From contig JBCCWO010000016.1 in NCBI GenBank assembly GCA_039193455.1, positions 1-64,000 of the forward strand: a stretch of DNA of 64,000 bases. The letters run 5' to 3'. This document shows, piece after piece, positions 8,450 to 17,697 of the stretch. Each line of letters starts with the position of its first letter. Within the stretch, counting starts at the first letter, position 1. The notes beneath the pieces were generated by a model, which saw only the letters and a list, made by a program, of their open reading frames with translations, was not told where the DNA came from and searched no databases. The position numbers and the translations under genes are program-made. The stretch is from JBCBGF01 sp039193455 (GTDB lineage: Bacteria; Pseudomonadota; Alphaproteobacteria; Rhodobacterales; Rhodobacteraceae).

Positions 8450-8767
8450 GCCCGCGGACCAAGCCGCACAATTGGTGCCGCGGCCCGTCCAATCACCGCC
8501 GCAGCCCCAGACTTTGCCCCGATTCGGAACGGCGGAGGGCGGCAAATCTCCGCCCATCGCCCGATGTGTGGCATTTTCGCCTTAGAGATCGACACAGGCA
8601 CACACACAATAATTGTTATTTTTCAGAAACTTCCAGATCTCCCCATGCGCGTCACACACGTTTCCAATCCGGAAACGCTGCATTTCCATCACAACGGTCG
8701 CGCCGGGCCCCGCACCTGGCACACAGTGTTTCCGGGGGAAGAACGACGCTCGCAAAACGGTGCTGCC
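8450..8767. other. Intergenic region after luxR-like gene, no confident gene
   Basis: 318 bp. A 7-bp-arm inverted repeat CGTTTCC/GGAAACG (8659-8677, 5-nt loop) is the only clear structure. An ORF from 8564 runs through into the small gene downstream, but its first 68 codons look non-coding in composition. Confidence 0.4.
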
Positions 8768-8959
8768 ATGGGACAACTCGAAGCTCTAACCCTGCTCAAG
8801 CGGATCTCAGGTGCCAAGGGCACGGCCAGCGCGTCCGAGAAGACGCCCCGCAAACTGCTCGAAAAACGCCGTCTGCCTTTGCTGTCGCATGACTATATGG
8901 ATGCGATGTTTGACCAGAGCGAGCGGGCCCTGGCCAAGCAGACCGCCCAAACCTCCTAA
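8768..8959 (+). CDS. Small hypothetical protein, 63 residues
   Basis: ATG at 8768 gives a short basic-to-acidic soluble protein beginning MGQLEALTLLKRISGAKG, with a Lys/Arg-rich middle (KTPRKLLEKRRLPLL) and a polar tail. I do not recognise a family. It has no membrane segment and no Cys. A longer in-frame start at 8564 exists but that extension does not look like protein. No clear SD is seen. It lies between the LuxR solo and a CoA-transferase gene, 87 bp before the latter, without obvious linkage to either. Confidence 0.4.
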   Translation: MGQLEALTLLKRISGAKGTASASEKTPRKLLEKRRLPLLSHDYMDAMFDQSERALAKQTAQTS

Positions 8960-9046
8960 GCACCGCCGGCGCACGTTTGACGACCGGCCCCAATTCCTGA
9001 TTTGAATTGCGGCCATGACCGGCAAACGCACTCCCCCGAACACATC

Positions 9047-10243
9047 ATGACCACCCGGCCGCTTTCCGGCGTCCGCGTCCTCGACCTCACCAACGTTCTG
9101 GCGGGCCCGTTCGCATGCCACCAGCTCGTCCACATGGGCGCCGAGGTGATCAAGGTCGAAGCGCCCGGGCGGGGCGACCTCGCCCGCCAGCTTGGCGCAG
9201 ACCCAGACCTGAACGCCCGGGGAATGGGCGTGTCCTTTCTGGCCCAGAACGCGGGCAAACAGTCGGTCACCGTGAACCTTAAACACCCCGAAGGCAAAGC
9301 GCTGTTCCTGCGTCTGGTCGAAACAGCCGACGTCGTCGTCGAAAACTTCCGCCCCGGCGTCATGGACCGGCTGGGCGTCGGCTATGACCGGCTGAAAGAG
9401 GTCCGGCCAGAGCTCATCTACTGCGCCATTTCCGGCTTTGGTCAGGACGGCCCATGGGTGCACCGCCCGGCCTATGATCAGATCATCCAAGGCGCCTCGG
9501 GCGTGATGTCGATCACGGGAACCGACGCGTCCGCTCCGCTGCGCGTGGGATTCCCGATCGCCGACACGATCGGTGGCATCACGGCAGCCTTCGCGATCTC
9601 CGCCGCGCTCAACGCGCGACCGCGGGGGACGTTCATTGATGTCTCGATGCTGGAATCCATGCTCTCAACAATGGGATGGGTCATCTCGAATTATCTGATC
9701 GCAGGCGCCGACCCCGCGCCCCACGGCAATGAAAACCCAACCTCCGCCCCCTCCGGTGCGTTCGAGGCGCAGGGCGGTCTGCTGAACATCGCGGCAAACA
9801 AAGACGAGCAATGGGTGCGCCTCACCGATCATCTGGGGCTCGCACACCTGCGCGACGACCCGGCCTTTGCGACGCGAGAGGCGCGCAAGACGAACCGGAT
9901 CGCGCTGAAAGCCTCGCTTGAAACGGTGCTCAGAACCAAGCCCGCCCGCGACTGGGCGAAAGAGCTCAACCACATCGGCGTCCCCGCCGGTGCGGTTTTG
10001 ACGGTGCCGGACGTCCTCGCCATGCCACAGGTTGCCGATCGCGGGTTTCTCAAGCACTTCGAAAATGTCCCAGGCGTCGGCCGCGACATCGACGTGGCCA
10101 CCACAGGCGTCAAGTTCGATGGCGCGGCGCCCACCGTCACAGACCCGCCGCCACAGCTTGGCCAGCACAACGCAGCGGTCTGGGGCACGCTGGGTCTGAA
10201 CGACGGCGACGTGCAGGCGTTGCGGGACAAGGGGGCGATCTGA
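9047..10243 (+). CDS. CaiB/BaiF (class III) CoA-transferase
   Basis: 398 residues. The N-terminal LSGVRVLDLTNVLAGPF and GAEVIKVEAPGRGD are family hallmarks. Asp144 in the segment HRPAYDQIIQGASGVMS is in the position of the catalytic Asp that forms the acyl-enzyme intermediate. The second domain follows with NKDEQWVRL. These enzymes move CoA between carboxylic acids. The stop overlaps the start of a citrate-synthase-like lyase by 1 bp (TGATG), a sign of translational coupling. The probable role is to activate a citrate-like tricarboxylate or 3-hydroxy acid to its CoA ester for the lyase. ATG 9047 is chosen because it directly precedes the domain; no strong SD is visible. Confidence 0.9.
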   Translation: MTTRPLSGVRVLDLTNVLAGPFACHQLVHMGAEVIKVEAPGRGDLARQLGADPDLNARGMGVSFLAQNAGKQSVTVNLKHPEGKALFLRLVETADVVVENFRPGVMDRLGVGYDRLKEVRPELIYCAISGFGQDGPWVHRPAYDQIIQGASGVMSITGTDASAPLRVGFPIADTIGGITAAFAISAALNARPRGTFIDVSMLESMLSTMGWVISNYLIAGADPAPHGNENPTSAPSGAFEAQGGLLNIAANKDEQWVRLTDHLGLAHLRDDPAFATREARKTNRIALKASLETVLRTKPARDWAKELNHIGVPAGAVLTVPDVLAMPQVADRGFLKHFENVPGVGRDIDVATTGVKFDGAAPTVTDPPPQLGQHNAAVWGTLGLNDGDVQALRDKGAI

Positions 10244-11052
10244 TGGACCAAACGCGCGACGTGACCGATTGGTGGACGACAGAGATCATCGACATGGCCC
10301 CGGGCCAGATCCGTCTGCGCGGCCACCCCATCGAAGAGCTGATCGGCACGCTGACCTTTCCGCAGATGATCTGGCTGATGACCCGGGGCGACATGCCCAG
10401 CACCGACAAGGCCAGGCTCCTCGAACACGCGCTGGTCGCCGCGGTGGATCACGGCCCGCAGGCGCCCTCGATCGCGACGGCCCGCATGGCGGTGACCTGC
10501 GGCGCGGGGATCAACAACGCCCTCGCCTCAGCGGTCAACATGCTCGATGACGTCCATGGCGGCGCGGGCGAACAGGCGGTCGCCCTCTATCACTGGATCG
10601 ACGAGGCGCACCGGGCCGGCGCCCCCCTGTCACAGGCCACCGCGCTGATGCTGGATCGCTGGCAGGAAGAGCAAGACCCCTTCATCCCCGGCTTCGGCCA
10701 CCGCTTTCACAAACCCACCGACCCGCGCGCGCCACGTCTGCTCGCCCTCGTCGATGCCGCCGCCGAGGCGGGCACCGTCGGGGGCCGCTTCGCCCAGATC
10801 GGGCGCGAGATCGCGGCAACGCTGCAGACCCGCAAAGGCAAACCGGTGCCCATGAACATCGACGGCGCCACGGCGGTGATCTATGCCGAGCTTGGCTTTG
10901 CCGGGCCGCTTGCACGCGGGCTCTTCTGTCTGTCCCGCTCTGTCGGGGTGATCGCCCACGCATGGGAACAAATGCAGCAGGGTGGCCGCAACAAGGGGCC
11001 CACCCCACCCGCCTATCGCTGGCGCTACAGCGGTGAAAACCCGATTGAGTGA
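10243..11052 (+). CDS. Citryl-CoA lyase / citrate-synthase-like protein
   Basis: 269 residues, much shorter than citrate synthase (about 430) and close to the size of stand-alone citryl-CoA lyase domains. Citrate-synthase-type active-site segments are present: LDDVHGGAGEQ (substrate His), PGFGHRFHKPTDPRAP (second His region) and the late FCLSRSVGVIAHAWEQ. Such proteins cleave citryl-CoA or a related acyl-CoA to acetyl-CoA plus an oxoacid. Coupled by overlap to a class III CoA-transferase, the pair would activate and cleave one substrate. Whether that is citrate, citramalate or another acid cannot be read from the sequence. Confidence 0.85.
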   Translation: MDQTRDVTDWWTTEIIDMAPGQIRLRGHPIEELIGTLTFPQMIWLMTRGDMPSTDKARLLEHALVAAVDHGPQAPSIATARMAVTCGAGINNALASAVNMLDDVHGGAGEQAVALYHWIDEAHRAGAPLSQATALMLDRWQEEQDPFIPGFGHRFHKPTDPRAPRLLALVDAAAEAGTVGGRFAQIGREIAATLQTRKGKPVPMNIDGATAVIYAELGFAGPLARGLFCLSRSVGVIAHAWEQMQQGGRNKGPTPPAYRWRYSGENPIE

Positions 11053-11062
11053 GCGGCGCGCT

Positions 11063-12535
11063 CTAGCCCACCGTAAACTGCCCCATCATCCCGCAATCCT
11101 CATGCTCGAGGATATGGCAGTGATACATGTACGGGGCGTCCGCGGGCGCATCGTGGTCGAACCGCACCAGCACCTCGGACCACCCGTCCTCGACATGAAC
11201 CATATCCTTCCAGCCTTGGGCATAGGCCGGCGGCGCGGCGCCGTTTTGGCTGAGGATGCGAAAGGAACACCCGTGGATGTGAAACGGATGCAACTGGTCA
11301 TCGACCGAAATCCGCCAGATCTCGGTATCGCCTTTGGCAACCGTCTCGTCGATCCGGTCCATGTTCATTGGCAATCCGTTAATGGCCATGGCCCCGGCAT
11401 CGCCGCAAAAGTTCTCCCAAGCCAGTGCCAGCGCCGCTAGGTCCGCCCCCACATCCATCTGCAACTCGAAGGACCGGGTGACCGTCGCCTCCGCCGGTGT
11501 TGGCGGGTCGAGCGTGGCCAGCTGCGACGGCATCGATCCGGTGAACCCGGTCTCATCCGTTCGCGACAGGGTCAGCGCCGTGGTCGCTTGCGCCCCGCCA
11601 AAGAGACCGGCGAAGAACCCGCCATCGCCATCCCCCTCTAGGTTGACGGTAAGCGCATTGGATGGCGTCGCCCCCATGTCCACCAGCACTTCGTAACGCT
11701 CCCCCGGTGACATCGCGATGCTATCCGCCTCGACCGGAGACGCCAGGAACCCGCCGTCCGAGGCGATCACCGTGATCGGCCCGGTTTCCATCGACAGCGC
11801 AAGAAACCGCGCATTGCAGGCATTCAGAATGCGCAGACGGACCAACCCGACCGGGACAGCCTGGCGTGCCGGGGCAATGGCACCATTGATCACCAGCGTG
11901 TCCCCCTGAAAGCCGTCTTCGAACACCTCGCCGGTCAACGCGTAGGTCATGCGCCCACTGCCATCGAACATCTTGTCCTGTAGAACGACGACAAAGTCAT
12001 CGACGCCGTAGGTTTTCGGCAGATCCGCATCGAGGCTCGCCTCATCCTCAATCAAAAGAACACCCGCCAGCCCGTTATATGTCTGCCGCGCCGTCTTCCC
12101 GTGTGTGTGAGAGTGGAACCAGTTCATCGACGCGTGCTGAACGATCGGCACATCCGGTGACCAGACGGCCCCCGGGTCAATCTCCTGATGCGGCCCGCCG
12201 TCCACCGCACCCGGGATATGCAGCCCGTGCCAGTGGATCGTCGACACATCCCCGATATTGTTGGCCACGTCGAAGGGCAGCGTCTGCCCCTGCTTGGCCC
12301 GGATCACCGGACCGAGGTAGCTTTGGTTTATGCCAAAGGTCTCACTCGCCACGCCGTTTCCAAAATCATGCGTCCCTGGGCTCAACGACAGGCGGATACG
12401 GCCGTCGATCCCGTCAACCAGGTCCGTCATCGGGATCACGCGCAAAGGCTGCGCCGCGCCTTGCGCAAAGACAGCACCGCCCGCGGCCACTAACGCTCCG
12501 GCCCCGCTCATCGTAAGGAATGTCCGCCGGTCCAT
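11063..12535 (-). CDS. Tat-exported multicopper oxidase (CueO/bilirubin-oxidase-like)
   Basis: 490 residues. The N-terminus MDRRTFLTMSGAGALVAAGG is a twin-arginine signal, so the folded, copper-loaded enzyme is exported to the periplasm. All four copper-binding blocks are present: HWHG, WFHSHTHG, HPFHIHG and HCHILEHEDCGMM, the last with Cys and the axial Met of the type 1 site. The likely activity is oxidation of cuprous copper or phenolics with reduction of oxygen to water. ATG 12535 is preferred to the upstream ATG 12547 because GGAGGG lies at the right distance before it. It diverges from a marR-type gene with two matching operators in the shared promoter, implying MarR control. Confidence 0.92.
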   Translation of the reverse strand: MDRRTFLTMSGAGALVAAGGAVFAQGAAQPLRVIPMTDLVDGIDGRIRLSLSPGTHDFGNGVASETFGINQSYLGPVIRAKQGQTLPFDVANNIGDVSTIHWHGLHIPGAVDGGPHQEIDPGAVWSPDVPIVQHASMNWFHSHTHGKTARQTYNGLAGVLLIEDEASLDADLPKTYGVDDFVVVLQDKMFDGSGRMTYALTGEVFEDGFQGDTLVINGAIAPARQAVPVGLVRLRILNACNARFLALSMETGPITVIASDGGFLASPVEADSIAMSPGERYEVLVDMGATPSNALTVNLEGDGDGGFFAGLFGGAQATTALTLSRTDETGFTGSMPSQLATLDPPTPAEATVTRSFELQMDVGADLAALALAWENFCGDAGAMAINGLPMNMDRIDETVAKGDTEIWRISVDDQLHPFHIHGCSFRILSQNGAAPPAYAQGWKDMVHVEDGWSEVLVRFDHDAPADAPYMYHCHILEHEDCGMMGQFTVG

Positions 12536-12550
12536 TGGACCCTCCAATGT

Positions 12551-12570
12551 TTGTCAACTACGGTTGATAA
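12551..12570. promoter_or_regulatory. Operator 1 for the MarR-type regulator
   Basis: TTGTCAACTACGGTTGATAA is an inverted repeat with arms TTGTCAAC/GTTGATAA (one mismatch). It lies between the divergent multicopper oxidase and marR-like genes. The same pattern recurs 38 bp away. Confidence 0.75.
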
Positions 12571-13047
12571 GTGAGCAGCAAGGATTTTTTGTCAACCGTG
12601 ATTGATAAAAAGGATGACGACTTCCTCGGTCAAAACATCAAGGGCATGATGATGACCCTGATCGCGCAGTGGAACGCGCAGATGGACGACGCCCGCGCCG
12701 AAACCGAATTTGCGTCCGTGCGCCCCGCCGACATCCGGGTCTTTGCCCAGCTTCGGGGACGCAGCATCAAGCTCTCAGCGATCCACCGAGAGATGGGGTT
12801 CTCCCGCCAGGCCGCACAACAGGCCGTCGACCGGCTGGTGGCGCATGACATGATCACGGTCCAGCCCGACCCCGACAGCAAGCGCGACAAGGTGGTGCGC
12901 ATCACCGAAAAAGGCCAACGCTGGCGCACAATCGCCGCCGCCCAGATCCGCAGCATCGAGGCGCATATCGCCGAGACGCTGGGAGAAGACGCGCGGGAGG
13001 CTTTGCGCCGCGCCCTGAGCGCCTTGGTGGCGGAGACAGTTGGATAG
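12571..13047 (+). CDS. MarR-family transcriptional regulator
   Basis: 158 residues in the longest form (GTG at 12571). The winged helix-turn-helix is visible: IKLSAIHREMGFSRQAAQQAVDRL, then the wing VQPDPDSKRDKVVRITEKG. The second operator overlaps codons 7-13 of this form, so translation may really begin at GTG 12598 or at the ATG cluster 12646-12652. The divergent neighbour is a multicopper oxidase. The two operators probably allow the protein to repress both itself and the oxidase, with copper, phenolics or oxidants as possible inducers (inferred). Confidence 0.88.
   Translation: MSSKDFLSTVIDKKDDDFLGQNIKGMMMTLIAQWNAQMDDARAETEFASVRPADIRVFAQLRGRSIKLSAIHREMGFSRQAAQQAVDRLVAHDMITVQPDPDSKRDKVVRITEKGQRWRTIAAAQIRSIEAHIAETLGEDAREALRRALSALVAETVG
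12589..12608. promoter_or_regulatory. Operator 2 for the MarR-type regulator
   Basis: TTGTCAACCGTGATTGATAA repeats the operator 1 sequence in the same orientation, 38 bp downstream. It falls inside the 5' end of the longest marR reading frame. Confidence 0.7.
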
Positions 13048-13221
13048 GGCATCGGTTGGACACGGGCGCAAGGGCGCCGGTCGGAGGCGGCACTGCGCCT
13101 AGATTGTCAAAATTTGATAGATGTGTCCGAGCTAATGCGTCAAAGTCGATTGAAAGCGTAATGGACTGGCGCGCAGGCGCCGTCGCAATAAAATCGCTGT
13201 TTTGCACGGGGCGCTGGCAAG

Positions 13222-14022
13222 TTGAAATTCAAAGACGTTGAAGAGCGGGTGCGTGGGATTCCCTTTATCTCAAGGAGCGACGCAAAGTACCTCTACAACC
13301 TGATCCTCGATGAGGACATCTCAGACATTCTGGAACTTGGGATCGCGCACGGCACGGCGACGTGCTACATGGCCGCGGCGCTAGAAGAACGTGGCGGCGG
13401 ATCAATCACCGCCGTGGATTTGAGCGAACGGGCCGCGCACTATCAACCAAGCGCAGAAGAGCAATTGGCCAAGCACGGGTTCGAGAGCCTCGTCACGATC
13501 GCGCGGATGCAGACGGGCTACACGTGGTTCCTGCATGACGCGATCCGCGCCGCCACCACCGACGGCCACTGCGAACCCTGCTACGATCTCTGTATCATCG
13601 ACGGCCCTAAAAACTGGACTATAGACGGTGCTGCGTTTTTCATGGCTGACAAGCTTCTGCGCAAAGATGGCTGGCTGGTCTTTGATGACTATGACTGGAG
13701 CTATGGCCGAGCGGACGAAAGCCGCGAGGCGACAGATGGCATCACCCACCGCGCACTTTCCGAGGACGAGCGCAGAATGCCCCAGATCAAGGAAGTGTTC
13801 GAACTACTGGTTCAGCAGCATCCAGACTATTCGAACTTTAAGGTCATCAACGAGAATTGGGCGATCGCTCAAAAAACGCGGTCGGGGGTCAGCGAAACGA
13901 CGTATGTCGACAAACACAGGGATCTTGAAGGCGGGCCCGCAAACCGAGCTTTTCGCAAGCTACGAAGGGCTGCGAAGCAAAGCATTCGTTCGGCGCGCGG
14001 CACACGGCGCAAAGCGCCATGA
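13222..14022 (+). CDS. Class I SAM-dependent methyltransferase (Methyltransf_24-like)
   Basis: 266 residues from a TTG start. Motif I is ILELGIAHGTATCYMAAAL (about residues 37-55). An acidic residue at the end of the next strand (ITAVDLSE) would contact the ribose of SAM. IIDGPKNWTIDGAAFFM and GWLVFDDYDW are typical of the O-methyltransferase group acting on sugars, cinnamates and macrolides. The tail is Arg/Lys-rich. It begins an AT-richer block with two glycosyltransferases, so a glycan methylation role is plausible. The start is uncertain because no strong SD is seen; no in-frame ATG lies near. Confidence 0.8.
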   Translation: MKFKDVEERVRGIPFISRSDAKYLYNLILDEDISDILELGIAHGTATCYMAAALEERGGGSITAVDLSERAAHYQPSAEEQLAKHGFESLVTIARMQTGYTWFLHDAIRAATTDGHCEPCYDLCIIDGPKNWTIDGAAFFMADKLLRKDGWLVFDDYDWSYGRADESREATDGITHRALSEDERRMPQIKEVFELLVQQHPDYSNFKVINENWAIAQKTRSGVSETTYVDKHRDLEGGPANRAFRKLRRAAKQSIRSARGTRRKAP

Positions 14023-14162
14023 AACAGGCCTGGGCGAGGCTGTCATTGCTTGAAGGCTTGGCTTCTGGGCGAGTGCTGGCGATACCAAACGATGGGCGGT
14101 TGCATCAGCGGTCAAACTTCTGCACCTGCGCATCCGCCGATCTCTTTTGGTGAGCCGCACGG

Positions 14163-15149
14163 ATGCCCACAGCCAACTCTGAAATCCACGTCCTGCTCGC
14201 CGCGGATGAAGCCTATGCCGGTTATGCGGCGACGGTGATCGCGTCGGTGATCGATAACGAGCGAACCACCACCCCGCTGCACTTCCACGTTTTCTCGGAC
14301 GGGTTCTCAAAGGAAACCCACCATAGGTTCGACCTCATGGCGAAGCGTTTCGATGTCAGTATCGAGGTAGAGGAATTCAGTCCCGCCGACCTCGAGTCTC
14401 TTCCACATACGCGCCACACCATTAACGCCTACCTGCGGTTGTTGGCGGCCGAGCGGCTGCCGGACATCGACGCGCTCGTCTATCTCGATTGCGATCTTGT
14501 CGTTCTGGGATCGATATCCGAGCTTGCGGGCATCGGAACCAACGGCACCCCGGTAGCAGCCGCTTTGGACACGATTGTCCTATGCGGGTACGAGGACAGC
14601 GATCCCGTCACGGAGTTGATGTCCAATCCTGGGACGTATTTTAACTCCGGCGTCCTTGTTCTGGACCTTGCCTATTGGCGAGAGAACGACGTGACGACAA
14701 AAATCATGCGCGCAATTGAACGCATAACACCCATCTCGAGTTATGAAGATCAGGCCGCAATGAACCTGGTGTTTGATGGAAACTTCAACACACTCCCTTT
14801 GAAGTGGAACCTGCAGGTTCCATTGCTGGACTACTACTTTGGAAAGTGGCGCAAGAGTGAGTTCATCGGAGACGCATATCGCGATCCCGGAATTGTGCAT
14901 TTCACAACGCCGCGCAAACCGTGGAAGCGCCAGCACAGCCAACCATTCGCATCAAAGTACAGAAAGTACTGGCGGTCGACGCCGTGGGGCGCTGATGGAC
15001 TGCCCCCGATGTCAGGGGACGAAGTGAAAACCCGTATCTCGGAAATCGTCGGCGGCGTCCGCCGACGAGTGCGGGGTACGAAACGCCGAATGACCGGAAA
15101 GTCCAATGTGCTGCAATCGACCGCCGAGAAACTGGCCATCAAGGGCTAA
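14163..15149 (+). CDS. Family 8 glycosyltransferase
   Basis: 328 residues. The N-terminal IHVLLAADEAYAGYAATVIAS is the usual GT8 start. The DxD metal motif is in LVYLDCDLVVLGSI (about residues 103-105), NSGVLVLDLAYWR is the second GT8 landmark, and HFTTPRKPW corresponds to the C-terminal H...KPW block that contacts the UDP-sugar diphosphate. GT8 enzymes transfer glucose or galactose from UDP-sugars, retaining the anomeric configuration, often to LPS. The Lys/Arg-rich C-terminus may hold it at the membrane. It sits between a methyltransferase and a GT-C membrane protein in a compositionally distinct block. Confidence 0.9.
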   Translation: MPTANSEIHVLLAADEAYAGYAATVIASVIDNERTTTPLHFHVFSDGFSKETHHRFDLMAKRFDVSIEVEEFSPADLESLPHTRHTINAYLRLLAAERLPDIDALVYLDCDLVVLGSISELAGIGTNGTPVAAALDTIVLCGYEDSDPVTELMSNPGTYFNSGVLVLDLAYWRENDVTTKIMRAIERITPISSYEDQAAMNLVFDGNFNTLPLKWNLQVPLLDYYFGKWRKSEFIGDAYRDPGIVHFTTPRKPWKRQHSQPFASKYRKYWRSTPWGADGLPPMSGDEVKTRISEIVGGVRRRVRGTKRRMTGKSNVLQSTAEKLAIKG

Positions 15150-15300
15150 TCGCGCATATCGATGGATCTAACTTTATTTGAGGTTCGCATCCGACGGCGC
15201 TCCGGAATAGGAACCAAGATACCTCCGATGGGCCAGAAACAGGAATTGGCAAATCTAGGCGCTTGGATCGCCAGCACGCTTAGGAGGATCGGACTCGAAC

Positions 15301-17562
15301 GTGCCTAAAGGCTTACTGACCAGCGTGTCCAAATTTCTGAACGCAATCTTTCCAGAGTGCCGCGATCTGCGCATTGGTTGGTACGTGGTCTTATGCGCGT
15401 TGCTATTCGCGTTCGTCGGCCTGACGGCTTGGCAAGAAAAGTGGATCTCCGACGACGGCTATATCTACATCGCATACGTCGCGAACTACTTTCACATCGG
15501 CGAGCTCACCTTCAATCCCGGAGATACAGTCGACGCGGCAACCGGGTTCCTGTGGCTGTTGCTCCTTGTCGCCGCAGAATACCTAAGCCCGTTCGCGATG
15601 ATCGAGCAAACGACCATTGCTCTCTCGGTGGCGTTCTCACTTATGGCGGTGATCGTAATGGTATCGGGTCGGGTTGGCTCCGCAACGCTCGCCGCCGCCG
15701 CAATTCTGTTCGTCCCGTACTTCATGCGTTCCTTTGCGACGTCTGGCCTTGAGACGCCTCTGATCGTCTTTTTCCTGATCTGCCTGCACTACGATCGATC
15801 CTGGGGCCGACGCGCCGCGATACTCGGCGCGCTTCCATTTGTTCGGCCCGAACTGGCTTTGGTAACCGCGATCTATCTGCCCGTCGTCGCTGCGGGTCAC
15901 AGGTGGGGGGTGCTGCTCATCATGTCCGTGGTGGGCCTCGGGCTTGCAGGGTTTCGCTTCTTTCTTTTCGGCGACGTTCTTCCCAACACGGCATTTGCCA
16001 AGCTCGGGCTCGATACTTACGAGAATGGGTCGGACTACGCGGTTGAGTTTCTGCGATCCTATCCACACGTGCTCATACTCTTGGTGGTTCTCGTCACGGG
16101 TGCCGTCGCGCTCGGTAAGATACGCGGGTTCCAAGGCCCCATCCCGGCGCGCATCGTCCCACCCACGGTAGGGGCGGGACTCTTGGCCTGCTACACTGTG
16201 CTGTCGGGTGGCGACTTCATGCACGGCCGGTTCTTCCTGCCTGCCTACGTGTTGACCGTGGTCGCGGTATCCGAACTGTGCCACGCGATCTACGAACACC
16301 CCAAAAGACCGCAGACCTCGGGCGCGGTCATCGCCTTTTGCCTTGTCGCAGCAATTCCCGCTGGCTTGGCTGGCAGCAGCCTGGCAGGCAACCAGCCGTA
16401 CAACTGGTGGAAAGGGATCATGGACGAGTCGGCGGCCTACGGTGCGAACAACCCGGCCCAACACCAGTGGGCCCGCGAGAACGAACATCCGTGGGCGCAG
16501 GAGGGGCGCGCCCTGGCCGACCTGTCCCGCAGGATCGAGCGACCTGTTGGTGTTGCACGAACAGGCATTGGCCAGGTCCGGACGTTCTCGATCACGGGCG
16601 ATGTATACGTGTTCGACCTGTTGTCGCTGACCCAAGTCACCGGGACATTCATAGATCAGATGGGCCGATGGGATCGTCCGGGCCATGGCGCAGGAATCCC
16701 GTTCGAAATCGTCTACGGCGCGAACCGCGTCACGCTCTTCGAACCCCCCGATCCCGCCCTGGCAGAGCTCTTGACCTTCAAGTTTCAGGGACACACCTAT
16801 GTGCTGGGGGCGCTGGATGAGCTTGGCGTCTATGCTTCCAAAGGCTTGCTCCCCCCAACCACAGAAGCCAGGGTGCACGAGCGCATCGAGGCCATGTTGA
16901 CCCAGGATGTCATCGACACCCGGGCCCTGCTCTACTTCCATCATCGCTATCCACCGGACGGGCCGCTCCGCGATGGGATAGACACGATGTTCCGCACACT
17001 GGCGGAACGCGCGCACACCTATCCTGCGTGGTACACGTCGGTCGAGGCACTGATCAAACGCGGGGATGAAATTACGCGGGGTCAGGCCAGATCACTCCCA
17101 ACCCGCTACGCAACACTGATCCGGGCCGGTGACACGCGCCCCATCAAGCGCCGCTACGCCTTCCGCCAGCATGTCTCTATCTCCCAAGAAGACTGCCGAA
17201 TTCCCCTGTCGGACTGGGACATTTCCGGCGCCACTGCGAACACGGACGGCAAAGGCGACACCCTTGTCATCAGTGAACCCGGCGCGACCCTGTCGCTCGA
17301 CAAGTCTAAAGTTGTCGCGCGTTGCGGCGCGTCGCGGCAGCGACTTCAACTCTTGGTGCAGCCGTTGTTTGGCGATCCTTCCCCGGCGAAAGGTTATCGG
17401 ATCGGTGAGGCCGAAGAAGAACTGCCCTTCTATGGGGGCCGCGTGGACGCGCCGCGCACGGTCGAGATCCCGTTGGCGACGATCGAGGACAGTATCGTTC
17501 TCAGGCCAAGCCTCGACGCCGGACAATCCATTGGGATTGAACTGGTCTCATATGCTGATTGA
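15301..17562 (+). CDS. GT-C-type membrane glycosyltransferase-like protein
   Basis: 753 residues starting with GTG. About ten hydrophobic helices span residues 15-370, followed by a roughly 380-residue soluble domain. The first loop contains ISDDGYIYIAYVANY followed by FNPGDTVDAATGFLWLLLL. This DD...Y...NPG...G.T.LW pattern is that of polyprenyl-phosphate-sugar transferases such as mycobacterial AftB, where the acidic pair is catalytic. It would use a lipid-linked sugar on the periplasmic face. Substrate and product are unknown. The adjacent GT8 and methyltransferase suggest surface polysaccharide or glycoprotein decoration. Base composition is lower in GC than flanking core genes. Confidence 0.75.
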   Translation: MPKGLLTSVSKFLNAIFPECRDLRIGWYVVLCALLFAFVGLTAWQEKWISDDGYIYIAYVANYFHIGELTFNPGDTVDAATGFLWLLLLVAAEYLSPFAMIEQTTIALSVAFSLMAVIVMVSGRVGSATLAAAAILFVPYFMRSFATSGLETPLIVFFLICLHYDRSWGRRAAILGALPFVRPELALVTAIYLPVVAAGHRWGVLLIMSVVGLGLAGFRFFLFGDVLPNTAFAKLGLDTYENGSDYAVEFLRSYPHVLILLVVLVTGAVALGKIRGFQGPIPARIVPPTVGAGLLACYTVLSGGDFMHGRFFLPAYVLTVVAVSELCHAIYEHPKRPQTSGAVIAFCLVAAIPAGLAGSSLAGNQPYNWWKGIMDESAAYGANNPAQHQWARENEHPWAQEGRALADLSRRIERPVGVARTGIGQVRTFSITGDVYVFDLLSLTQVTGTFIDQMGRWDRPGHGAGIPFEIVYGANRVTLFEPPDPALAELLTFKFQGHTYVLGALDELGVYASKGLLPPTTEARVHERIEAMLTQDVIDTRALLYFHHRYPPDGPLRDGIDTMFRTLAERAHTYPAWYTSVEALIKRGDEITRGQARSLPTRYATLIRAGDTRPIKRRYAFRQHVSISQEDCRIPLSDWDISGATANTDGKGDTLVISEPGATLSLDKSKVVARCGASRQRLQLLVQPLFGDPSPAKGYRIGEAEEELPFYGGRVDAPRTVEIPLATIEDSIVLRPSLDAGQSIGIELVSYAD

Positions 17563-17697
17563 ACACTCCCATCTTCTCGGGCGCGCTGTACTTCCATGAA
17601 CACATAGGCTCGGCCATGCAAATCACCGCGCCGGTCAGTGTGGCCCAACGAGAGGCGTCGCAAGCAAAGGGAAAATCCGCTGAGGTACCAAAAAATC

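Noticed and set aside
13102..13120. Third copy of the MarR operator (TTGTCAAAATTTGATAG)
   Set aside because: The half-sites are similar, but the spacing is 3 bp rather than 6 and it lies downstream of marR. It is probably chance in an AT-rich spacer.
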